Counted from the stretch's first letter, positions 1-6,895 are shown. The stretch: 12,712 bases of DNA from Blastocatellia bacterium (GCA_023265235.1 JAHFUF010000063.1:1-12712); one strand, 5' to 3'. Notes: generated by a model not told the origin, from the letters alone. Numbers and translations are program-made.

Positions 1-1040
1 TCCATTAACTCTTGGAAATCTGTTTCAGTTTCACCAGGAAATCCAACTATAAAAGTGGTTCTTAGCGCGATTCCTGGTACACGTTCACGCATTCGCATTA
101 CTAATTTTTCGACAAAATCCCGATTACCAGGACGCTTCATAGCTTTTAACATCCTAGTGCTTGCATGCTGCAATGGGATATCAACATAATTGCAAAGCTT
201 AGGTTCTTGTGCCATTACATCTAAAACCGCATTAGAAAGCCGTGAAGGGTAGCTATAGAGAAAACGAATCCATTCAATCCCATCTACACGAGCAAGTGAT
301 TTTAATAATGTCGCTAAACCATCTTTGATTCCAAGGTCTTGACCATACCAAGTGCTATCTTGCGCAATTAAAACAAGTTCTCTTACCCCTTGTTCAGCAA
401 GTGTTTCTGCTTCTTTTAGTATTGAACCTAAACGACGACTACGAAAATCTCCTCTTAATTTAGGTATGATGCAAAATGTACAAGGATGCTCACATCCTTC
501 AGATATTTTAATGTAGGAATAAAACTTTGGTGTAGTTCGTTTTCTTGGTGTAGCGTCGTTGTAAAGATAGGCTGCCGAGGCAATCTCTAGTTCTCTTTGA
601 GGTGTTTGACCAGCAATATCAATAAAATTATCTGTCTCAGATAACATAGAAGGAGTGATAATAGGAAGTGAGCGGCGCAGTGTAATTTGGCTGGTAGTAT
701 TACAGACTGATAAAATTTTTTCTACTTCGTTTGTTCCTAGTAAAGCGTCTATTTCAGGTATTTCTTGTTGTAATTGTTGACGATAACGTTCGACTAAACA
801 GCCTGTTACAATAAGCTTTTGACATTGGCCAGTTTGTTTATACTGAGCCATTTCCAAAATTGTATCAATAGATTCTTGTTTAGCTGCGTCAATAAAACCG
901 CAGGTATTTACTACAATAATGTCGGCAGAGTCTTTTTCTGTAGTTAGTTGATGTGCATTATTTTCTAATAATCCCATCATCACTTCGCTATCAACTAAGT
1001 TTTTGGGGCAACCTAAGCTAACAAATCCAATCTTACTCAC
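1..1040 (-). CDS. rimO: Ribosomal protein uS12 methylthiotransferase RimO (partial, 3' end outside window)
   Basis: Radical-SAM enzyme that adds a methylthio group to the conserved Asp of ribosomal protein S12 in the cytoplasm. The translated minus strand gives an N-terminal MTTase domain with three cluster-binding cysteines, C11 (SLGCPKN), C47 (NTCGF) and C81 (TGCL). The radical-SAM motif CEHPCTFC follows, with C183, C187 and C190. The SEGC...CIIPKLRG context and the later FIVGFPGET segment are typical of RimO rather than MiaB. The start is GTG at 1040-1038: it has a purine-rich RBS (AAGGAAA) about 7 bases upstream, and an in-frame TAA lies two codons before it. The linker between C81 and C183 is about 34 residues longer than in the E. 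coli and Thermotoga enzymes as I remember them. About 346 codons are present; the radical-SAM C-terminus and TRAM domain lie beyond base 1. Confidence 0.95.
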   Translation of the reverse strand, partial: MSKIGFVSLGCPKNLVDSEVMMGLLENNAHQLTTEKDSADIIVVNTCGFIDAAKQESIDTILEMAQYKQTGQCQKLIVTGCLVERYRQQLQQEIPEIDALLGTNEVEKILSVCNTTSQITLRRSLPIITPSMLSETDNFIDIAGQTPQRELEIASAAYLYNDATPRKRTTPKFYSYIKISEGCEHPCTFCIIPKLRGDFRSRRLGSILKEAETLAEQGVRELVLIAQDSTWYGQDLGIKDGLATLLKSLARVDGIEWIRFLYSYPSRLSNAVLDVMAQEPKLCNYVDIPLQHASTRMLKAMKRPGNRDFVEKLVMRMRERVPGIALRTTFIVGFPGETETDFQELM

Positions 1041-1043
1041 TAT

Positions 1044-1067
1044 TTATTTCCTTTGTTATTTCCTTTA
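1044..1067 (-). repeat. Tandem 12-bp duplication carrying the rimO ribosome binding site
   Basis: Two adjacent copies of TTATTTCCTTT(G/A) on the plus strand (1044-1055 and 1056-1067) read AAAGGAAATAA twice on the rimO strand. Only the copy nearer the start is at normal Shine-Dalgarno distance from the GTG at 1040. The second could be a duplicated RBS or simple slippage. Confidence 0.6.
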
Positions 1068-1176
1068 TTATTTTTCAAAAGACTTAAATTTAACAGGATA
1101 GACATTAAAATTCAACTCACCAATTATAGATTGTAGGTTAGACAATAAGTAGTTTTGTTTATGTGTGACTTTTAGT

Positions 1177-1929
1177 TTAACTTACATTGGTTTGTGATTG
1201 AGCAGGGAAACCAATTAGCCCATATTTTGCAATCAAATACAGAATTTTAGCTCCTGCTTTAATTGTTCCACTTAATGTTCCGCTAATTTTGGACTTGCCT
1301 AGGCGTTTTTTATAGCGTACAGGTACTTCCTGAATTTTTAATTGGTGTTTTAAGGCTTTAATTTGCATTTCCACTGTCCAACCAAAATTATGATCTTGCA
1401 TTTTAAGCTGTTGTAGACTTTTTGCTCGAATAGCACGAAATGGGCCTAAATCACTATAATTAAAGCCCCAAAATAGTTTAATTAACCTAGTTGCTAACCA
1501 GTTACCAAAAACCTGTTGAGGAGTAAGAGAGCCTTTTTCCTTCATGCCTAAAGCTCTTGAGCCAATTACCATATCAGCAAGGTTGTTTAAGATAGGTGCA
1601 ATAAGTAAATTTATTTCTTCTGGATAATCGCTATAATCCCCATCTAGGAAGACAATAATGTCCACGTCTGGTTTGATTAGACTAAGACCGCGTAAACAAG
1701 CCGCACCATAACCACGTTTAGGTTCAAATATTACTTCAGCCCCAGCCCTACGGGCAATTTCAGATGTTAGATCCCTGCTACCATTATCTACTACAATTAC
1801 TTGATAGATAAGCTTATTAGGCAATTCAGCTAATACATGTCCAATGGCTTTTTCTTCATTAAGTGCAGGAATAATTACAGCTATTTTAGCAAAAGGTTTT
1901 TCAACACTAGGAGATAATTGAATATACAT
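1177..1929 (-). CDS. Family 2 glycosyltransferase (polyprenol-phosphate/dolichol-phosphate mannosyltransferase-like)
   Basis: Predicted GT-A fold inverting glycosyltransferase of 250 residues, transferring a sugar from a nucleotide donor. The N-terminus shows the nucleotide-binding strand AVIIPALNEE (17-26) and VVDNGSRD. The metal-binding DxD is D96-G-D98 in FLDGDYSD. Further on is the conserved stretch SDLGPFRAIR, followed by GWTVEMQIKA and EVPVRYKKRLGKSKISGT, a pattern shared by bacterial GT2 proteins of the DPM1 type. There is no C-terminal transmembrane pair, only a hydrophobic stretch near ILYLIAKYGLIG, so it is probably a peripheral membrane or soluble enzyme. The ATG at 1929 follows an in-frame TAA but lacks a clear Shine-Dalgarno sequence. 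It lies in the same direction as rimO, 136 bases upstream of it. The acceptor cannot be told from sequence. Confidence 0.88.
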   Translation of the reverse strand: MYIQLSPSVEKPFAKIAVIIPALNEEKAIGHVLAELPNKLIYQVIVVDNGSRDLTSEIARRAGAEVIFEPKRGYGAACLRGLSLIKPDVDIIVFLDGDYSDYPEEINLLIAPILNNLADMVIGSRALGMKEKGSLTPQQVFGNWLATRLIKLFWGFNYSDLGPFRAIRAKSLQQLKMQDHNFGWTVEMQIKALKHQLKIQEVPVRYKKRLGKSKISGTLSGTIKAGAKILYLIAKYGLIGFPAQSQTNVS

Positions 1930-1949
1930 GGGGTTTGCTACGCTAAATT

Positions 1950-1970
1950 ATTGATTCTAAAACAATCAAT
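1950..1970. repeat. Inverted repeat upstream of the glycosyltransferase start
   Basis: ATTGATT (1950-1956) and AATCAAT (1964-1970) form a perfect 7-bp inverted repeat around a 7-base loop, ending 20 bases before the start codon at 1929. It is AT-rich, so a weak hairpin or operator is possible, but chance is not excluded. Confidence 0.35.
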
Positions 1971-2000
1971 AAAACCTTAATGCCCTGTAAGGGTATTTGA

Positions 2001-2021
2001 CAATAGCCAATAGCCAATAGC
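2001..2021. repeat. Three perfect tandem copies of CAATAGC
   Basis: The heptamer CAATAGC occurs three times without interruption (2001-2007, 2008-2014, 2015-2021) in the 209-base spacer between the glycosyltransferase and the coiled-coil gene. It looks like a short slippage-generated minisatellite. No coding or regulatory role is visible. Confidence 0.8.
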
Positions 2022-2028
2022 TTTATCT

Positions 2029-2118
2029 ATGGGAACAAAGCAGGTTTTGGGTATAACAAGGCGCAATTACCATACAAAAGGCGATCCTTGGGCACAAGAA
2101 CGCTATCGTTGGAGCTAG
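2029..2118 (+). other. Doubtful 29-codon ORF or relic of a coding sequence
   Basis: An ATG at 2029 opens a 29-residue frame ending at TAG 2116-2118. Its second half (residues about 15-29) reads HTKGDPWAQERYRWS, rich in Trp, Arg and Tyr and protein-like in composition, unlike the AT-rich spacer around it. There is no Shine-Dalgarno sequence upstream: the triple CAATAGC repeat is there instead. It may be a real small protein, or the 3' tail of a decayed gene. I do not recognise it. Confidence 0.2.
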
Positions 2119-2138
2119 AAAACCACAATATTAGAGCT

Positions 2139-2741
2139 TTATTGAGTTCTGTTTTCTTCTAGATTATTTAGGCGCGTTTCCAATTTGTCTTGGATAAACA
2201 CAAAGTCTGTAAAAGCCCCTCGAAATGCTATTCTTAAACTTGCCATTTCTTTTTCTAAATAACCCATACGGGTTTCTACTTTGTTAATGGATTGTTTAAT
2301 TGGCTCAAGTTCTTGTTTCAGCATTTCAGCAAATTCGGCTTTAAGCTCAGCTTTAAGTTCAGCTTTCTGTTGCGCCAAAGCATTTGTTAAGGTTTCGTTA
2401 AATTCAGCTTTAAGTTGCGCCAAAGCATTTGTTAAAGTTTCGCTAAATTCAGCTTTCTGATGTGCCAGAGCATTTGTTAAAGTTTCGCTAAATTCAGCTT
2501 TCTGATGTGCCAGAGCATTTGTTAAAGTTTCGCTAAATTCAGCTTTCTGATGTGCCAGAGCATCCTTAAGTATCTCAGCAAACGCAGAAAGCAAATTAGC
2601 ATTAGTATGTTTAGATTGAGCATCAACTTTGGTTTCTACAACCTCTAAACGACTGTCCATAGATTTTATTTGTGCTGCCATTTTGTTTAAGCTTTGGGTT
2701 TCACCCTCATCTGGTAATAATAGATCGTTTTCGCTATTCAT
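2139..2741 (-). CDS. Coiled-coil protein with 15-residue tandem repeats, function unknown
   Basis: A 200-residue, highly charged, Ala/Glu/Lys-rich protein with no signal peptide or membrane segment. Residues 61-120 hold four tandem units of the form ALAHQKAEFSETLTN. A degenerate unit lies before them (about 46-60), and shortened KAELKAE repeats follow to about residue 136. The 15-residue period (3.75 residues per turn if four turns) suggests a long helical, probably oligomeric, rod that need not be a canonical heptad coil. The flanks (LEVVETKVD and KVETRMGYLEKEMASL) also have coiled-coil character. The C-terminal part around RIAFRGAFTDF looks less repetitive and could be a small head. The start at 2741 has a good AGGAG (2751-2747) five bases away. 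I cannot assign a family. Confidence 0.72.
   Translation of the reverse strand: MNSENDLLLPDEGETQSLNKMAAQIKSMDSRLEVVETKVDAQSKHTNANLLSAFAEILKDALAHQKAEFSETLTNALAHQKAEFSETLTNALAHQKAEFSETLTNALAQLKAEFNETLTNALAQQKAELKAELKAEFAEMLKQELEPIKQSINKVETRMGYLEKEMASLRIAFRGAFTDFVFIQDKLETRLNNLEENRTQ
2386..2565. repeat. 45-bp tandem repeat array inside the coiled-coil gene
   Basis: The units start at 2386, 2431, 2476 and 2521. Units 2431-2475 and 2476-2520 are identical base for base. Unit 2521-2565 differs only in its last two bases, and unit 2386-2430 is diverged. The near-identity at DNA level, including third codon positions, points to recent in-frame duplication, so copy number probably varies between strains. 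Confidence 0.93.
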
Positions 2742-2852
2742 AAAATCTCCTAGAGTTTATTTTTTATTACGTTCTTGCCTACAAATTAGTTTTTATAGAT
2801 CTTGTGAAATTGCTCTAACTGATTGAGTATATCTTATCTTAAATAGACTTGC

Positions 2853-2880
2853 TTTACTCTAAAGAATTTTTAGCCATAAT
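2853..2880 (+). promoter_or_regulatory. Candidate sigma70-type promoter for the DNA methylase
   Basis: TTTACT (2853-2858) and CATAAT (2875-2880) are separated by 16 bases and lie about 30 bases before the GTG start at 2912. The -10 matches the consensus in 5 of 6 bases and the -35 in 4 of 6. In an AT-rich spacer such matches arise easily, so this is a suggestion only. Confidence 0.35.
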
Positions 2881-2911
2881 AAGTGCATATTTTTTATAGG
2901 GAAGTCTTTTT

Positions 2912-3979
2912 GTGCCAAAACAAGTTTCTTCTGTACAAACATTAGCTCAAGAATTAGCTTTTCCTTCTACTCGCTACCAAGGTAGTAAGGCTAAATTAGT
3001 AGATTGGATCTGGAAGCAAGTTTCTAACCTAAACTTTACAACGGTCTTAGATGCTTTTGGGGGTACAGCGTCGGTTTCTTATTTATTTAAAACAAAAGCT
3101 AAAAAAGTGACTTACAATGATTTATTACAGTTTAACTACAATATAGCTTTGGCTTTAATACAAAATAAAAATACTCGCTTAGGTTCTAATGAGGTAGATT
3201 GGTTACTACAAAAACACTCTTATATTGATTACCCTAGTTTCATCCAAGAAAACTTTTCAGGTATATATTTTACAGATGATGAAAATGTTTTAATTGATCA
3301 GTTAATTACTAATATTAACTACTTGGATGACCAATACAAACGAGCTATTGCTTTTTTTGCTCTCTGCCAAGCTTGTATTATTAAAAGACCTTATAACCTT
3401 TTTCATAGAAAAAACCTCTATATTCGTTTAGCAGATGTAAAACGCTCTTTTGGTAACAAAACCTCTTGGGATAGGCCATTAAATGACTGGTTCCGTGAGT
3501 TTGTTAAAGAGGCAAATCAAGCGATTTTTGATAATGGGCACGAAAACATTGTTTACAACATGGATGTTTTGGCTATGCCAACAAATTACGACTTAGTTTA
3601 TATTGACCCTCCTTATATTTCTAGCCAAGGTGTAGTTGTTGACTATCTTAACTTTTATCATTTTTTAGAAGGACTGGCGATTTATCCTGATTGGAAAAAT
3701 AGGATTGACTATAAATCTAAACATCGTAGGTTTATTGCTAAAAATAATGATTGGACAGACAAAAAAAAGGCTATAACCGCTTTTGACAAGCTATTTGATC
3801 GTTATCAAAATAGTATACTAGTGGTTTCTTACCGAAACGATGGTATTCCTTCAGAAACAGAATTATTAAACTTGATGAAGAAATATAAAAAGTCTGTTCA
3901 TATAGAATACTATGGTAAGTATCAATATGCTCTTTCTACTAATACTAACACACAGGAGATTCTTTTAATTGGTATATAA
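2912..3979 (+). CDS. D12-class adenine-specific DNA methyltransferase (COG3392-like), solitary
   Basis: N6-adenine DNA methyltransferase of 355 residues using S-adenosylmethionine. RYQGSKAKL (21-29) matches the N-terminal SAM-binding motif X. DAFGGTASVS (47-56) is motif I and YND (68-70) follows at the end of the next strand. The catalytic DPPY lies at 232-235 (VYIDPPYIS). The arrangement and length resemble the COG3392 group of adenine methylases rather than the shorter E. coli Dam. The start is GTG at 2912, with AGGGA about 9 bases upstream and no in-frame ATG nearby. No restriction endonuclease or specificity subunit is next to it, so it is either an orphan regulatory methylase or a restriction-modification remnant. 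The target sequence cannot be read from the protein. Confidence 0.9.
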   Translation: MPKQVSSVQTLAQELAFPSTRYQGSKAKLVDWIWKQVSNLNFTTVLDAFGGTASVSYLFKTKAKKVTYNDLLQFNYNIALALIQNKNTRLGSNEVDWLLQKHSYIDYPSFIQENFSGIYFTDDENVLIDQLITNINYLDDQYKRAIAFFALCQACIIKRPYNLFHRKNLYIRLADVKRSFGNKTSWDRPLNDWFREFVKEANQAIFDNGHENIVYNMDVLAMPTNYDLVYIDPPYISSQGVVVDYLNFYHFLEGLAIYPDWKNRIDYKSKHRRFIAKNNDWTDKKKAITAFDKLFDRYQNSILVVSYRNDGIPSETELLNLMKKYKKSVHIEYYGKYQYALSTNTNTQEILLIGI

Positions 3980-4022
3980 GCTTAGTATCAAAGATTTATT
4001 AAGTAGGTTGTTTAAAAACTAA

Positions 4023-4056
4023 AAAGACCACTACCTAATCTTACGTAGTGGCCTTT
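4023..4056. terminator. Bidirectional intrinsic terminator between convergent genes
   Basis: CCACTAC (4028-4034) pairs with GTAGTGG (4045-4051) around a 10-base loop. After an A/C mismatch, AAAG (4023-4026) pairs with CTTT (4053-4056). A-rich sequence precedes the hairpin and T-rich sequence follows, so it can serve both the methylase (stop 3979) and the minus-strand cytochrome gene (stop 4077). Confidence 0.8.
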
Positions 4057-4076
4057 AATTTCTAATAGATGCCTAA

Positions 4077-4655
4077 TTAAGGGCGAAATGTTGCCAAGAG
4101 AAAATCTACGCCAGCACGATGACAATTAGCACAAATCTGTATGCCTTTACCATAAAAAGCATTATCGGCTGAACCGCTAAATGATTCAAAATAGATCCAA
4201 CCACTACCATCACTACCGCTTTGTTCCTCTACTTTAATCATAACAGAATAACCGCTTACTTGGGTTGCACTACTCAAGTAAAGCTCTTTAACCATTGCTG
4301 CTCCAACGTCCCAAGTTTTTTTACCTTGACGCAAGTTTTCTGTTAGGATTGGGTTGTAATAAGTACGGACATTACCACCGTGTGGGCCTGTAGAGCCATG
4401 CACATTAGGCTCAGCAGTAAATAAATCTTTATAAAGGCCAGCTTTTAACCAAGCTAACATTTTTTTCTTTTTGATTGGTGGAATAGTGTTTTGACGTGCA
4501 GAGGTGGAAGATAATTTTTGTTCTATTGATCTAAGTTCTGTAAATTCAGGGTCTTGGTTTTGGGCTTGAGCAATGCTGGCAGGGCTATTAGTAAAAGTCA
4601 TAGTTGCCCAAAGAGCTAGTAAACAGACGATAGCGAATATTTTATATTTTCTCAT
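4077..4655 (-). CDS. Exported monoheme c-type cytochrome, cytochrome P460-like
   Basis: A 192-residue protein with an N-terminal signal peptide (positive MRKYK, hydrophobic core to about residue 24, probable cleavage after AQA near 32), so it acts outside the cytoplasm. A single heme c attachment motif, C175-A-N-C178-H179, sits close to the C-terminus. Upstream are HGSTGPHGGNVRTYYNP, VKELYLSS, VSGYSVMIKV and GWIYFES, in an order that resembles the cytochrome P460/c'-beta family, where heme binding at the C-terminus is normal. Classical P460 carries an extra lysine-heme cross-link; I cannot decide from sequence whether it exists here. Family members act on hydroxylamine or NO, but no nitrogen-oxide genes are nearby. 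The start at 4655 has AGGA (4665-4662) six bases upstream. Confidence 0.8.
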   Translation of the reverse strand: MRKYKIFAIVCLLALWATMTFTNSPASIAQAQNQDPEFTELRSIEQKLSSTSARQNTIPPIKKKKMLAWLKAGLYKDLFTAEPNVHGSTGPHGGNVRTYYNPILTENLRQGKKTWDVGAAMVKELYLSSATQVSGYSVMIKVEEQSGSDGSGWIYFESFSGSADNAFYGKGIQICANCHRAGVDFLLATFRP

Positions 4656-4686
4656 AGTATGTCCTAAGTAGTGTTTATATTTTTAG

Positions 4687-4715
4687 ATGATAACCCTTTT
4701 AGTGATTGTATTCAA
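4687..4715 (-). promoter_or_regulatory. Candidate sigma70-type promoter for the P460-like cytochrome gene
   Basis: On the minus strand TTGAAT (4715-4710) and TATCAT (4692-4687) are separated by exactly 17 bases and lie about 32 bases before the ATG at 4655. The match is 4 of 6 and 5 of 6 to the sigma70 consensus. It is the best promoter candidate in the window. Confidence 0.45.
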
Positions 4716-4794
4716 ACATGTAGAATCAAAGAAAAAAACTTTTATTCCCTAAGTTTGGAAAATTTTTTTCTTTTAGCAGGTTTTTAAGCAAAAA

Positions 4795-4834
4795 GTACTA
4801 GCATCCTAAGGGAGCTATTAAGATAATCTAGTAC
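4795..4834 (+). promoter_or_regulatory. Inverted repeat abutting the start codon of the BatD-like gene
   Basis: GTACTAG (4795-4801) and CTAGTAC (4828-4834) are perfect inverted 7-mers. The second arm ends at the base just before the ATG at 4835. The 26-base loop holds AAGGGAG, the only good Shine-Dalgarno-like sequence, which would otherwise be about 20 bases from the start. Folding in the mRNA could shorten that distance or hide the start; alternatively this is a protein-binding site or chance. Confidence 0.35.
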
Positions 4835-5866
4835 ATGAGTTTTTCTTTTAATAATAAAAATCTTTTTTACTTAATCAAATTATTAACAAAATTCTGGCTC
4901 TTAATGATTGCCATTTGTGCTTTTGCTAACCCTATTTTTGCTCAAAAAAATAAATCTATTGATGCTCGTATAGTTTATGAAAAACCAGAAAATGAGCGAA
5001 TTTTGATCGGAGATAGGTTAAAGCTTGTTATCACTATTTTGCATAACATGGGGCAAAAATATGAGCTAAAACTTGATAAAGACGGAATAAAATTTTTTGA
5101 AATACCAGAAAACCCAACTACTGAAACTACACAAGATGGTATAGTTGGACACACTCAAATAGAAGTTAAGCTAATCCCTTTTCAAACAGGAAAGTTACCT
5201 GTCCCACCCCTTTTAGTTGTTAATAATTTTAATGAAGAGTTACAAACACCTGCTTTGGAAGTCGATGTCCAAGCATTAGTAGAGTCTCAAGATGCCCAAA
5301 TCAAAGATATTAGGCTAATCCCTAAAGGGCCAACAAATGGTTGGCTAGAGCCGATAGTTTTAAGCCTTTTGCTAACATCTGCTGGTTTATACTTAACGCT
5401 ACGCTTGCTTGATCCTCCTATTAATCGACTACTACTAGCATATTGGGGAAGGTTTTTTTCTGAGCGTCCATCTGATAATCAACCGAGTTTAATTATAGAA
5501 ACATTATCTTTAGAGGATAAAGCAATTACAGAATTAAAAGCTTTGTTAAACTCAGAGTTAGTTTATAGAGACTTAAAAAAGTTTCACGTGAAACTTTCTG
5601 AAGTTATGATGAGTTATGCTATTGCTCGTTATGGGGTAGAAGAGCAGGAATATACTACTTCAGAACTCCTAACATTTTTTCATGAAAAAGCCGTTCCTAT
5701 ATTAATTATTTCTACTTTTGAGCAAGTATTAGGGGTTTGTGATATGGTGAAATTTGCTCAATTCAAGTTAGATGTTGACTCTGCACAACGCAATGTAGGG
5801 CAGGCTATAGACCTTTTTAACTCGCTCAACTACCGAGCTAGCTTAAAAAACAATGTAAAACAATAA
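4835..5866 (+). CDS. BatD-like membrane protein of the MoxR/VWA locus
   Basis: A 343-residue protein with an N-terminal hydrophobic signal or anchor (about 18-37, ending IFAQ). It continues with an extracytoplasmic beta-rich domain (about 40-155) containing IGDRLKLVITI and QTGKLPVPPLLVV, wording typical of BatD-type proteins. A second membrane segment spans about 170-190, and a mainly helical, probably cytoplasmic tail of about 150 residues follows. It is shorter than many BatD proteins. The ATG at 4835 is the first possible start, as a TAG lies in frame two codons earlier, but it has no close Shine-Dalgarno sequence. The VWA gene begins three bases after its stop, so the two are almost surely co-translated partners. 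Codons 249-254 (KFHVKL) contain the parS-like palindrome. The family assignment comes from domain layout and context, not one decisive motif. Confidence 0.72.
   Translation: MSFSFNNKNLFYLIKLLTKFWLLMIAICAFANPIFAQKNKSIDARIVYEKPENERILIGDRLKLVITILHNMGQKYELKLDKDGIKFFEIPENPTTETTQDGIVGHTQIEVKLIPFQTGKLPVPPLLVVNNFNEELQTPALEVDVQALVESQDAQIKDIRLIPKGPTNGWLEPIVLSLLLTSAGLYLTLRLLDPPINRLLLAYWGRFFSERPSDNQPSLIIETLSLEDKAITELKALLNSELVYRDLKKFHVKLSEVMMSYAIARYGVEEQEYTTSELLTFFHEKAVPILIISTFEQVLGVCDMVKFAQFKLDVDSAQRNVGQAIDLFNSLNYRASLKNNVKQ
5578..5597. other. parS-like 20-bp perfect palindrome (putative ParB-binding site)
   Basis: AAAGTTTCACGTGAAACTTT is a perfect 20-bp palindrome within the BatD-like coding sequence. 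The central 14 bases, GTTTCACGTGAAAC (5581-5594), are identical to the centre of the widespread bacterial parS consensus TGTTTCACGTGAAACA. Only the two outermost bases of that 16-mer differ (A and T in place of T and A). parS sites commonly lie inside genes near the replication origin and nucleate ParB partition complexes. I saw no second copy in the window. Confidence 0.65.
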
Positions 5867-5869
5867 ATT

Positions 5870-6895
5870 ATGGAAGGTTTTCAATTTCGAGATAGCTATT
5901 ATTTATATTTACTCATAGCCATTTTACCTTTAGTCTGGTTGTGTTATTTCCTTATTGAGCGGCGCAAACAAGTGCTAATTAACTTAATGGGCGAGACTAT
6001 GACTGCTAAAGCAAATCGCTTAAATAAAATTTATCGTTTTAGAGCCGCTTTAGTATTATTAGCCATTGTTTTAGGTATAGCAGCTTTAGCTAGGCCGCAG
6101 TGGGGGAAAACTCAGAAGATAGTTGAAACAAAAGGTGTAGATATAATAGTTGCCGTAGATGTATCTCTAAGTATGCTGGCTATTGATGAAGCCCCCTCTC
6201 GTTTAGCTCGTGCTCGCAGGCTTTGTACAGATTTAATGGACTCTCTAGTAGAAAATCGAATTGGAATAATTGCTTTTGCTGGAAACAATGTTGGGTTAAT
6301 ACCATTAACTTTAGATAAAGTCGCTTTAGAAACATTTATTGATTCTTTGGATGTCCAACTAGCTACTAATAACTCTAGCACACTAATAGAGCAAGCTATT
6401 TTACAGGCCACACAAAGCTTAAAGAGTGCTGGTAAAGACGCACGAGTGTTGGTTTTAATTTCTGATGGTGAAGAACAAACCGATGATCCAGAGGCTGCTG
6501 TACGCAAGGCTTCTATGGAAGCAGCAGAAAACGGAATTATAATTTTAACGGTTGGTGTTGGTAGTCAAAAAGGAAGTAAAATACCTTTAGATCTCATTGG
6601 AAAAACAGGGTTTAAGCTTGATCAAGACGGTAAAGAAGTTCTTACTCAACTCCAGGAAAACCTTTTACAAGTAGCAGCAGAAACAACAGCAGGTATTTAC
6701 TTGCATGTTCAACCTGATGCTAGTGAAGTTAAAGAAATAGCAGCGTTTATTGATAAATTAAACAAAGGTGAAGTGCGGAGTTTAGCTTTAGAGGAACGTG
6801 AGGAGCGTTTCCAATATTTCTTAGCGTTAGCAGCACTATTAATACTAGGAGATCTATTTTTAGCCCCATATTTGTTAAAACGGACTTTAAAGTAG
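5870..6895 (+). CDS. Membrane-anchored von Willebrand factor A domain protein (BatA-like)
   Basis: A 341-residue protein with the BatA layout. Two N-terminal membrane helices (about 10-28 and 57-76, ending in ARPQWG) are followed by a VWA domain (about 88-275) and a C-terminal helix (about 313-333). The metal-ion-dependent adhesion site is complete: D97-V-S99-L-S101, T171 (NNSSTLIEQ) and D199 in LISDGEE. The GTAIG often seen around the middle MIDAS residue is replaced by SSTLI. The first two helices would place the VWA domain outside the cytoplasmic membrane, where it could bind substrates or partners in a metal-dependent way. It starts three bases after the BatD-like stop with no clear RBS, consistent with translational coupling. 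No strong terminator follows its TAG at 6893-6895. Confidence 0.92.
   Translation: MEGFQFRDSYYLYLLIAILPLVWLCYFLIERRKQVLINLMGETMTAKANRLNKIYRFRAALVLLAIVLGIAALARPQWGKTQKIVETKGVDIIVAVDVSLSMLAIDEAPSRLARARRLCTDLMDSLVENRIGIIAFAGNNVGLIPLTLDKVALETFIDSLDVQLATNNSSTLIEQAILQATQSLKSAGKDARVLVLISDGEEQTDDPEAAVRKASMEAAENGIIILTVGVGSQKGSKIPLDLIGKTGFKLDQDGKEVLTQLQENLLQVAAETTAGIYLHVQPDASEVKEIAAFIDKLNKGEVRSLALEEREERFQYFLALAALLILGDLFLAPYLLKRTLK

Noticed and set aside
2386..2565. Possible CRISPR-like array
   Set aside because: The 45-bp units are contiguous with no spacers and stay in frame inside a coding sequence, so this is a protein repeat.
2629..2826. 65-residue plus-strand frame
   Set aside because: Lies mostly antisense to the repeat-bearing coiled-coil gene and its RBS; no protein-like pattern or RBS of its own.
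6112..6507. 131-residue minus-strand frame
   Set aside because: Fully antisense to the VWA domain of the BatA-like gene, whose motifs are intact; Ser/Thr/Arg-rich composition typical of an antisense shadow.
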